Shown here: positions 16,141 through 23,273 of the stretch, one piece after another | How the letters are laid out: every line of letters starts with the position of its first letter | Numbering within the stretch: the first letter of the stretch is position 1 | Assembly: GCA_002441445.1 (NCBI GenBank) | Contig: DJWC01000042.1 | Span: forward strand, 7,983-46,139 | Reading direction: 5' to 3' | Length of the DNA stretch: 38,157 nt | Source of the DNA: Pusillimonas sp. UBA6240 | Lineage (GTDB): Bacteria; Pseudomonadota; Gammaproteobacteria; Burkholderiales; Burkholderiaceae_B | Translations under genes and position numbers: made by a program | Notes under the pieces: generated by a model | Databases searched by the model: none | Seen by the model: the letters and a program-made list of their open reading frames with translations, nothing else | Told to the model about the DNA's origin: nothing

Positions 16141-17307
16141 ATGCCTCACTCCCAGGCCTATATCGTCGGCGCCTATGAGCATCCGACCCGGCGCGCGCCC
16201 CATCTATCCACAAGCCAGCTGCATGCCCAGGCAGCATGGGGCGCTCTTCAGGATTCCGGCTTATCTCATTCGGATATCGATGGCTACTTTTGCGCTGGCG
16301 ATGCCCCGGGGCTCGGCCCGCTTTCGTTGGTGGACTATATGGGGCTGCGCGTGCGCCATGTCGATTCCACGGACACGGGCGGTTCGTCTTATCTGATTCA
16401 TGTAGCGCATGCCGCCCAGGCCATTGCAGCCGGCAAATGCAATGTAGCGCTGATCACGCTCGCGGGTCGCCCGCGCTCGGAAAATATGGCGACAGGCACG
16501 GCGCCACGCGTCTATAACCCGGGGGCGCCGGACGTACCGTTCGAGTTTCCCTATGGCCCCACTACCGTCAACCTGTACGCCATGTGCGCAATGCGCCATA
16601 TGTACGAATACGGCACCACCAGCGAACAGCTGGCATGGATCAAAGTAGCGGCATCGCACCATGCCCAGCACAATCCCAACGCGCTGTTGCGCGAGGTCGT
16701 AACCGTGGACGAGGTGCTGGCATCCCCCTTGATCGCCGATCCCTTGCGCCGCCTGGATTGTTGCGTCATCACCGACGGAGCCGGGGCCATCATCATGGCC
16801 CGGCCGGAAATTGCGAAGAGCCTGCGCCAGCCGCTCGTCCGCCTCAAAGGCGCGGGCGAGACCGTCAAGCACACCATGGGCGGCAGTGTCGATCTGACCT
16901 ACTCCGGCGCGGCGCAGTCCGGCGCAGAAGCTTTCGCCGAGGCGAAGGTCGCCCCCGGGGACATCAAATATGCTTCCATCTACGATAGCTTCACCATCAC
17001 CGTTCTGATTCAGCTCGAAGACTTGGGATTCTGCAAGAAAGGCGAGGGAGGACGGTTCGTTGCGGATGGAAACCTCATCAGCGGCGTTGGCCGGCTTCCC
17101 ATTAATACAGACGGCGGTGGCCTGTGCAACAACCATCCCGCCAATCGCGGCGGCATGACGAAAATCATCGAAGCCGTCCGCCAACTGCGTGGCCAGGCCC
17201 ATCCAAACGTCCAAGTCCCCAATTGCGACCTGGCGCTGGTACAGGGCACCGGCGGCCAATTGGGCACTCGCCATGGCAGCGCCACACTCATACTGGAAAG
17301 GGAATAA
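16141..17307 (+). CDS. Thiolase-superfamily protein without the nucleophilic cysteine (possible aldolase subunit)
   Basis: A 388-residue member of the SCP2-thiolase-like group. The fold is recognisable from N-terminal YIVGAYEHPTR, central DGAGAIIMA and the C-terminal NTDGGGLCNNHPANRGG (residues 322-338, the NHP histidine block of thiolases). Where true thiolases have their acyl-accepting cysteine, the segment reads STDTGGSSYL (about 76-84) with no cysteine. The C-terminal CxG is also replaced (LVQGTGGQLG). Thiolase-like proteins of this kind, paired with a DUF35 protein as in actinobacterial Ltp2 with ChsH2, act as retro-aldolases on acyl-CoA. The next gene encodes exactly such a DUF35 protein 6 bases downstream. 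A carbon-carbon lyase is thus more likely than a classical thiolase. It is the first gene of the plus-strand operon. Confidence 0.85.
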   Translation: MPHSQAYIVGAYEHPTRRAPHLSTSQLHAQAAWGALQDSGLSHSDIDGYFCAGDAPGLGPLSLVDYMGLRVRHVDSTDTGGSSYLIHVAHAAQAIAAGKCNVALITLAGRPRSENMATGTAPRVYNPGAPDVPFEFPYGPTTVNLYAMCAMRHMYEYGTTSEQLAWIKVAASHHAQHNPNALLREVVTVDEVLASPLIADPLRRLDCCVITDGAGAIIMARPEIAKSLRQPLVRLKGAGETVKHTMGGSVDLTYSGAAQSGAEAFAEAKVAPGDIKYASIYDSFTITVLIQLEDLGFCKKGEGGRFVADGNLISGVGRLPINTDGGGLCNNHPANRGGMTKIIEAVRQLRGQAHPNVQVPNCDLALVQGTGGQLGTRHGSATLILERE

Positions 17308-17313
17308 GCAGAC

Positions 17314-17694
17314 ATGGATCAGATCCCGCGACCACCCGAGGTCACCCGTTACCTGGACGCCGCGCAAGCGGGCCAGTTGCTGGTTGGCTATTGTTCATCA
17401 TGCCAGCGCCATCACCATTACCCCAGGCCTCAATGCCCCCATTGCTTCAGTCCCGATGCGGATACCCGAATCGCGGCCGGCAAGGGCGTCATCTATAGCT
17501 ACAGCGTCATGCGCCGGGCGGTCAAGCCTTACGTCATCGCGCTCGTGCAACTGCAGGAAGGCCCCGTGATGATGACCAATATCATCAACTGCGATATCGA
17601 TGCCGTGCGTATAGGGCAAGCCGTCCGGCTCGCCATTCCAAACCCCAATGAGGAATGGCCTCTTTTGATGTTCGAGCCCGATCAGGACTACTGA
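17314..17694 (+). CDS. DUF35 zinc-ribbon/OB-fold protein, partner of the thiolase-like subunit
   Basis: A 126-residue protein. A rubredoxin-like zinc ribbon carries C27xxC30 and C41xxC44 (GYCSSCQRH and PQCPHCFSP). An OB-fold follows, including VIYSYSVMRRA and IGQAVRLAI. DUF35 proteins form complexes with thiolase-like partners, where they bind the acyl-CoA and channel substrate. The gene starts 6 bases after the thiolase-like gene, supporting a stoichiometric complex. The role is inferred from family and position. Confidence 0.88.
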   Translation: MDQIPRPPEVTRYLDAAQAGQLLVGYCSSCQRHHHYPRPQCPHCFSPDADTRIAAGKGVIYSYSVMRRAVKPYVIALVQLQEGPVMMTNIINCDIDAVRIGQAVRLAIPNPNEEWPLLMFEPDQDY

Positions 17695-17731
17695 GCTGAG
17701 CCTGCACGCAGTAGTCCACAATAGTTTTCTC

Positions 17732-17756
17732 TGATATAATGCATACAATTGCATAC
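17732..17756 (+). promoter_or_regulatory. Extended -10 promoter with tandem operator-like repeats before the LLM gene
   Basis: TGATATAAT (17732-17740) is a perfect extended -10 element with a consensus TATAAT. No good -35 is seen at the usual distance, as expected for extended -10 promoters. Directly at the predicted start site lie two copies of GCATAC (17741-17746 and 17751-17756), spaced exactly 10 bases, one helical turn. GCATAC is the complement of GTATGC, the core also found in the divergent region at 16008-16065. A bound regulator would cover the start site. Confidence 0.6.
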
Positions 17757-17808
17757 TGTTGTTTTTAAATTATCAGAAATCATCCAAACCACCTTCTGGA
17801 GGCAAACC

Positions 17809-18888
17809 TTGAGAGTCATCACTCAACTTCCGCATCATGATTTGCGCAAAGTCCAAACATTCGCCCAAATTACAGAGCAGGCGGGCCTGGATGGGATCGT
17901 TGCGCTCGAGAATCAGCACAACCCCTATCTGCCGCTGGTAGCCGCCGCACTGGTAACCAATAAGATCCAACTTGGCACTGCGGTAGCCATGGCATTTCCC
18001 CGCTCGCCGACCATTACCGCCATGGCGGCCTGGGATATCCACGCCGCATCCAATGGGCGCTTCTACCTTGGCTTGGGCTCCCAGGTCAAAGCGCATAACG
18101 AACGCCGCTACGGGATTGCCTGGACGCCTCCGGAGCCGCGCATGCGCGACTACATCGGCGCCACGCGCGCAGTGTGGCAAGCATGGGAAGATCAGTCGCC
18201 GTTGAACTATCAAAGCGAAAATTACTCGCTTACCCTGATGACGCCCAATTTTTCTCCTGAACCCACGGGCCTGCCCAAGCCTCCGATCGCGATCGCGGCC
18301 GTCGGGCCGTCCATGCTGCGCCTGGCGGGGGAAAAATGCGACGGCGTCCGCTTGCATCCATTCTCGACCAAACGCTATCTGGCGGAAGTGAGCAATGTAG
18401 AGCTCGAGCGAGGGTTGGAGCGGGGGCAGCGGAAACGGGAAAACTTCGAAATCGTCGCCGGGGGCTTCATCGCTACGGGGCCTGACGAAGAGTCCGTCGC
18501 CAAGATGCGCGAATACGTCCGTTTCCGCATTGCTTTCTATTGCTCGACCAAGGCTTACTGGGACGTTCTGCGCTTGCATGACCTGGAAGCCATGGGCGAA
18601 AAACTCAATCCGTACCCCAGGGCGGGACGCTGGGATGAAATGGCCGCCTTGATCCCCGACGAGCTCATCGACTTGTTCGCCGTCGTAGGCACCTATGACA
18701 CGATTGCCGATCAACTCGAAGAACGATACGGCGGCCTGGCGGACACCATCTATCTTCCGATCCAGGCCGATGCCGATATCAACCAGGACAAGTTGGCCAA
18801 AGTTGTAGAGAAAATCCAGCGCATCCCCTGCAAGTTCACGGGCTATGCCGAGTGGACATCCGCCGAGCAAAGTCCAGCAAACGCTTAA
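17809..18888 (+). CDS. F420-dependent LLM-class oxidoreductase (MSMEG_2256-like family)
   Basis: Luciferase-like TIM-barrel enzyme of the group that uses F420 rather than FMN, 359 residues. The TTG at 17809 is chosen because GGAGG lies 6 bases before it and the protein then begins RVITQLPHHDLRK, as in the family. A longer reading from a TTG at 17749 would start inside the operator. Family strings visible are GTAVAMAFPRSP, GRFYLGLGSQVKAHNERRYG, PPEPRMRDYI, LMTPNFSP, DGVRLHPFSTKRYL and the C-terminal LFAVVGTYDTIADQL. This pattern matches my memory of the mycobacterial MSMEG_2256 family, whose physiological substrates are unknown. It is the only evident F420-using catalytic enzyme here besides Fno and is the probable reason the cofactor genes are present. 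It carries out a hydride transfer on a pathway intermediate, direction unknown. Confidence 0.88.
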   Translation: MRVITQLPHHDLRKVQTFAQITEQAGLDGIVALENQHNPYLPLVAAALVTNKIQLGTAVAMAFPRSPTITAMAAWDIHAASNGRFYLGLGSQVKAHNERRYGIAWTPPEPRMRDYIGATRAVWQAWEDQSPLNYQSENYSLTLMTPNFSPEPTGLPKPPIAIAAVGPSMLRLAGEKCDGVRLHPFSTKRYLAEVSNVELERGLERGQRKRENFEIVAGGFIATGPDEESVAKMREYVRFRIAFYCSTKAYWDVLRLHDLEAMGEKLNPYPRAGRWDEMAALIPDELIDLFAVVGTYDTIADQLEERYGGLADTIYLPIQADADINQDKLAKVVEKIQRIPCKFTGYAEWTSAEQSPANA

Positions 18889-18905
18889 CCGGTATGGAGC
18901 CTAGT

Positions 18906-21359
18906 ATGCCCCTCAGCCAGGTCAGAGTCATTGAACTGGGGACTCTTCCTGCTGCCGCATTCTGCGGCAGAATCTTTGCCGATTTCGGCGCGGATGTCTT
19001 GAAAATCGAACCGCCGGGCGGGGATCCCGGACGTCAAACGGCTCCCCATATCGACTGCGGCGAAGGCGGGCGGCTGGGCGCCTACTTCTCTTTCTTGAAT
19101 GTACGCAAACGCAGCGCCACGCTGGAGAAAGAAAATCGCCCGCCTGTGGACACGCTCGCCGAATTGCTCGCCACGGCCGATGTGCTCATCGACTCGCTGG
19201 CGCCGCAGGAACGCAAGGCCTTGAATATCGACCACCAGGCCTTGCATGTTTCGAATCCAGCCCTGATCATCCTCAGCATGAGCTGGTTCGGCGAACACGG
19301 TCCATATCGGGACTTTGCCGCAACCGACGCTGTATGCCGGGCGCTGGCCGGCGCCACCCACCTGGTCGGACCCAAAGAAGGCCCGCCCACGCCGGCCTAC
19401 GACTACCAGGCCTCCAATGTAGCTGGAATGACCGCATTCATTGCCGCCATGGCTGCGCTGCAACGCCATGATGGCACGCCTTATCGCTATGAAGTCAGCG
19501 TCATGGAATCGGCTATCAGCTTGACCGACTACGATGTCGCGCTCTCATGGGCGGCCGGAAGGCGCGACGAGCGCTTGGGCAATAACCGCTATGCGCCCAA
19601 CTATCCCCTTGGCATTTATCCATGCAAAAAAGGGTGGATAGGCGTCACAGTCGTCACGCCAGTGCAATGGCGGACATTCTGCAGCCTGCTAGGGGTCGAC
19701 GATCTGGCAGCGGACCCCCGCTATGTCGAACGCAGCGGGCGGTTGTCCGACTCCGACGCGATAGAAGCGCGATTCAAGCCCGCTTTGATGCAAAAGACGG
19801 CGGACGAGTGGTTCGAGCTCGCCATGGCGCACATGCTGCCTATGGTCGTCGTACCGCAAATGCAGGATCTGCTCAATAACCACGAACACCGGCGGCGCAG
19901 GGTTTTCGAAAGTTTGCGCGTAGGCGAGCACACTTATCTCAGCCCGGCCAATCCGTTACGATTATCCGCCACGCCGCCAGCGCGGGATGGCGCGGTGCCG
20001 GAGGCGGGCCAACACCCGCCCGCATGGCTGAACATCAACGGCGACCGGCGGCCAAGCCGCAGCGCCCGCTCGGGCGGAAAAGCTCCTCCGCCCCTGCTCG
20101 ACACCCGTATCGTCGATCTTTCCATGGGCTGGGCGGGCCCCTTGGCAACCCGCCATTTCGCCGACCTCGGAGCAGAAGTCATCAAGGTGGAAGCATGCCA
20201 GTATCCGGATTGGTGGCGCGGGGTTGACGAACGCCCCATCGTATTCGAACAGCGTTTGTACGAAAAAAGCGCCTACTTCAATGTCATGAACCGCAATAAA
20301 AGATCCATGACGCTGGATCTGACAACCAAGCGCGGCATCGAACTCGTCAAGCAATTGATACTCCAGGCCGATATTGTCATAGACAACTATTCCGCGGGAG
20401 TGCTTGACAAGTTGGGGTTGGGCCATGACACGCTCGAAGCGCTGAAGCCGAATCTGATCATGCTGTCCATGCCCGCATTCGGAATCGACGGCCCCTGGCG
20501 CAACTGCCGGGCCTATGGCTCCACACTGGAGCAGGCTAGCGGCCTGCCCCAGGTCGTGGGCCGTCCCCAAGACCCTCCTACTCTCAACCACATCGCTTAT
20601 GGCGACCCCATCGGAGGCCTGCATGCGGCCTGCGCCCTGCTGGTAGCGCTGCATCATTTGCGCCGTACGGGGCAGGGGCAACGCATCGTTCTTTCCCAAG
20701 TCGAATGCATGATGACCATGGTGGCTCCGTGGCTGATCGAATCACACGCCACTGGCCGGCCGCCCGATCGCTATGGCGACGGCCATCCGTCTTATAGCCC
20801 TCATGGCAATTATCGTTGCCAAGGGGATGATGCATGGGTGCTCATCGCCATTACCAACGATCGGCAATGGCAAGCGCTTTGCGAAGCCATTGGGCGGCCC
20901 GATCTCGCCGGCGATCCACAACTGTCGACCATGCAAGGCCGGCGTGCGCAAAGCGCCCGTATTGACGATGCCATCCAGGCTTGGACATCGACTCGTCCTG
21001 CGGATACCGCGATGGCGCAGCTTCAGGCGCGCGGCATAGCTGCGGGAGCGAGCCGCAGGCCTATCGACTTGCTCGATGACCCGCACCTGGTCGCACGCAG
21101 GTTCTGGAAATGGATAGATCGCCCCTACGTCGGCAGCCATCCTCAGCCGACCCCGGGCTATCGCGAAGCCAGCCTGGAAGATCGGCCGATGAGGCCCGCC
21201 CCCACCCTGGGGGAAGCCAATCAAGATGTGCTCGAGGGCATGCTTGGGCTATGCAGAGAAGAGTTGGATGCTTTGGAGACGCAACAGATCATCGGTACCG
21301 CCGCGCTGCCTCCGGAGCAACGAAAATCTCGGGCTGCGACCGGGAAAATCCGTGCTTAG
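18906..21359 (+). CDS. Tandem-fused CaiB/BaiF (family III) CoA-transferase
   Basis: Two complete family III CoA-transferase domains in one 817-residue chain, about residues 1-365 and 395-795, joined by a proline/arginine-rich linker. Each half has the opening motif (RVIELGTLPAAAFCGRIFADFGADVLKIEPP and RIVDLSMGWAGPLATRHFADLGAEVIKVE, each read in part). Each half also has a candidate catalytic aspartate: D166 in YDYQASN and D567 in YGDPIGG. Such enzymes move CoA from a donor thioester to a carboxylic acid, which would activate the pathway substrate without ATP. ATG 18906 is chosen for its GGAG site 6 bases upstream. In-frame starts at 18852 and 18894 are less likely. The gene begins 17 bases after the LLM gene. 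Confidence 0.9.
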   Translation: MPLSQVRVIELGTLPAAAFCGRIFADFGADVLKIEPPGGDPGRQTAPHIDCGEGGRLGAYFSFLNVRKRSATLEKENRPPVDTLAELLATADVLIDSLAPQERKALNIDHQALHVSNPALIILSMSWFGEHGPYRDFAATDAVCRALAGATHLVGPKEGPPTPAYDYQASNVAGMTAFIAAMAALQRHDGTPYRYEVSVMESAISLTDYDVALSWAAGRRDERLGNNRYAPNYPLGIYPCKKGWIGVTVVTPVQWRTFCSLLGVDDLAADPRYVERSGRLSDSDAIEARFKPALMQKTADEWFELAMAHMLPMVVVPQMQDLLNNHEHRRRRVFESLRVGEHTYLSPANPLRLSATPPARDGAVPEAGQHPPAWLNINGDRRPSRSARSGGKAPPPLLDTRIVDLSMGWAGPLATRHFADLGAEVIKVEACQYPDWWRGVDERPIVFEQRLYEKSAYFNVMNRNKRSMTLDLTTKRGIELVKQLILQADIVIDNYSAGVLDKLGLGHDTLEALKPNLIMLSMPAFGIDGPWRNCRAYGSTLEQASGLPQVVGRPQDPPTLNHIAYGDPIGGLHAACALLVALHHLRRTGQGQRIVLSQVECMMTMVAPWLIESHATGRPPDRYGDGHPSYSPHGNYRCQGDDAWVLIAITNDRQWQALCEAIGRPDLAGDPQLSTMQGRRAQSARIDDAIQAWTSTRPADTAMAQLQARGIAAGASRRPIDLLDDPHLVARRFWKWIDRPYVGSHPQPTPGYREASLEDRPMRPAPTLGEANQDVLEGMLGLCREELDALETQQIIGTAALPPEQRKSRAATGKIRA

Positions 21360-21419
21360 GCACATGCAGTATGAATTTCACCAATCTGACCATACTTTAA
21401 ATCGCTAAGGAGACAACCA

Positions 21420-22406
21420 ATGAGTCATCCATTCGACACCCATAGGAAAAGGTTTTGCTTCAAGTCCCTGCTGGCCGCAACACTCTTGAGCTTGTGCGGA
21501 ATCGCAGCCGCCGGCTACCCGGACAGGCCCGTAACGCTGGTTGTGCCTTTCCCTCCCGGCGGCAGCACCGATGTTCAGGCGCGGCTGGTCGCGAAGGGCC
21601 TGGCAGAGGAATTGGGCCGTCCTTTCGTGGTGGAGAACCGCGCGGGCGCCGCCGGGGCGATAGGCGCCAAGCATGTCGCCCGCGCGGAACCGGACGGCTA
21701 TACGCTGCTTTTCGCCAGCATATCGTCTCTCGTTACAGAGCCCATCCTGAACAAAAATGCCGGGTTCGACCCTTTGCGCGACTTTGTGCCCATCTCCATC
21801 GTCAGCGATATCCCCTTTCTGCTGGTCGTCGAATGCTCTTCCAAAGCGAAAAGCTCCGAAGACCTCATCAAGATGGCAAAAGCAAACCCGGGGAACATGA
21901 ATTACTCCTCGTGGGGCTACGGCAGCTCGGGCAATCTGCTCGCGGAAATGCTTAAAAGCTCGGCGAAAATCAACGTCACACACGTTCCCTATAAGGGCGA
22001 GGCGCCCGCGGTGATGGCTCTGTTGAGCAAAGAAGTCGACATGATGTTCGTCACCCCGGTGAACATGCCGCATATCCAGAGCGGAAAGATGTGCCCTCTG
22101 GCTGTCACGGGGGACCAAAGACTCGAAGTGCTGCCCCAAACGCCCACATTCAAGGAAAGCGGACGTGATGATATGAATCTGCAGATATGGTTTGGCATCG
22201 TCGCTCCCATGGGCACCCCTGCGGAAGCGACCAAGCGCCTGCAGCAGGCCGTAGTCAAGGTCGTGCAAAGCGATGAGTTCCGCAAAGCGGCGAAACCCAT
22301 GGGCATCGTGGGGATCGGAAGCACGGAGCTGGAATTCGAACAACGGATCAAAGCGGACGTGAAAAGCATCGGCGAGCTCTCCAAAATCGCCACCCTGCGT
22401 CAATAA
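21420..22406 (+). CDS. Bug-family (TctC) periplasmic carboxylate receptor
   Basis: Tripartite tricarboxylate transporter-type solute receptor, 328 residues. The signal peptide spans about residues 1-31 (basic RKRF, then SLLAATLLSLCGIAAAG). Mature family marks are YPDRPVTLVVPFPPGGSTDVQARL, VVENRAGAAGAIGA, ADGYTLL-like EPDGYTLLFAS, and VPYKGEAPAVMALLSKEVDMMF. Bug proteins bind carboxylates, amides and aromatic acids and are very abundant in Bordetella-like bacteria, often without their TctAB membrane partners nearby, as here. AGGAG precedes the ATG. It probably presents the pathway substrate. Confidence 0.92.
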   Translation: MSHPFDTHRKRFCFKSLLAATLLSLCGIAAAGYPDRPVTLVVPFPPGGSTDVQARLVAKGLAEELGRPFVVENRAGAAGAIGAKHVARAEPDGYTLLFASISSLVTEPILNKNAGFDPLRDFVPISIVSDIPFLLVVECSSKAKSSEDLIKMAKANPGNMNYSSWGYGSSGNLLAEMLKSSAKINVTHVPYKGEAPAVMALLSKEVDMMFVTPVNMPHIQSGKMCPLAVTGDQRLEVLPQTPTFKESGRDDMNLQIWFGIVAPMGTPAEATKRLQQAVVKVVQSDEFRKAAKPMGIVGIGSTELEFEQRIKADVKSIGELSKIATLRQ

Positions 22407-22415
22407 CATTCTCGT

Positions 22416-22449
22416 GGACCATCCCGGCCGCCACTGGCCGGGATGGTCC
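22416..22449 (+). terminator. Perfect 14-base-pair hairpin between the Bug receptor and enoyl-CoA hydratase genes
   Basis: GGACCATCCCGGCC (22416-22429) pairs without mismatch with GGCCGGGATGGTCC (22436-22449) across the 6-base loop GCCACT. No T-run follows, so it is more likely a partial terminator or an mRNA stabilising element that raises receptor levels over the downstream enzymes. Confidence 0.6.
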
Positions 22450-22481
22450 GCAATAACATAAAAAGATTACCGAGGCACATC

Positions 22482-23270
22482 TTGTCGGATCATCACTACT
22501 GCCAGGTGGCAAATCACGGGCGGCACATCCGCATCATCACCTTGAACCGCCCAGAGGTCATGAACGCGCTCCATCCTCCTGCCAGCCAGGAGCTGGAAAC
22601 CGTATTCGACGACTTCGAGCACGACATGGACGCCTGGATCGCAATTATTACCGGCGCCGGCGACCGTGCGTTTTGCGCCGGCAATGACTTGAAGTATCAA
22701 GCGCAAGCAGGCACCGTCACCCACCCCGTCACTGGATTCGGCGGGATCACCGGCCGCGCATCGCTGAACAAGCCCGTGCTTGCCGCGGTCAATGGCATAG
22801 CCATGGGAGGCGGCTTCGAGATTGCGCTGGCGTGCGATCTGATAATTGCCGCCGAAACCGCTGTATTTGCCTTGCCTGAGCCTCATGTCGGCTTGGCGGC
22901 CACAGCCGGCGGTCTGCTGCGTCTGCCGCGCCAAGTACCCCTGAAGCAGGCAATGGGCATCATACTGACGGGCCGGCGTGTAAGCGCCGCCGAAGGGGCC
23001 CAGCTCGGGTTTGTCAACGAAGTCGTACCGCAAGGGCAGGCGCTGGCGCGCGCGCTCGAATGGTGCGAACTATTGCTCAAAGGCTCTCCAATGGCCTTGC
23101 GCGCGGCGAAGGAGCTCGTCAATAAAGGATTGGACGCCGAGTCCTTCGCCAGCGCCTATGCGCAACAGAAAAAATATCCCGCGGTCCGCGCCCTTTATGA
23201 AAGCGAGGACCGCATCGAAGGACCGCGGGCGTTCGCCGAGAAACGCAAGCCCGTCTGGAAGGGTTGTTGA
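22482..23270 (+). CDS. Enoyl-CoA hydratase
   Basis: Crotonase-fold enzyme, 262 residues from a TTG start at 22482 with GAGG 6 bases upstream. A longer reading begins within the preceding hairpin. The oxyanion-hole segment AFCAGNDLKY is present. Both catalytic glutamates of hydratases are kept with the usual 20-residue spacing: E113 in GGGFE and E133 in LPEPHVG. It should therefore hydrate an alpha,beta-unsaturated acyl-CoA rather than being an isomerase or hydrolase relative. Its stop is 3 bases before the next start, so it is coupled to the dehydrogenase gene. Confidence 0.9.
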   Translation: MSDHHYCQVANHGRHIRIITLNRPEVMNALHPPASQELETVFDDFEHDMDAWIAIITGAGDRAFCAGNDLKYQAQAGTVTHPVTGFGGITGRASLNKPVLAAVNGIAMGGGFEIALACDLIIAAETAVFALPEPHVGLAATAGGLLRLPRQVPLKQAMGIILTGRRVSAAEGAQLGFVNEVVPQGQALARALEWCELLLKGSPMALRAAKELVNKGLDAESFASAYAQQKKYPAVRALYESEDRIEGPRAFAEKRKPVWKGC

Positions 23271-23273
23271 CGT

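Noticed and set aside
17809..18888. Picrate/nitroaromatic F420 reductase or FMN-dependent alkanesulfonate monooxygenase
   Set aside because: The sequence pattern matches the MSMEG_2256-like LLM group. None of the usual partners of nitrophenol degradation, and no flavin reductase, are in the window.
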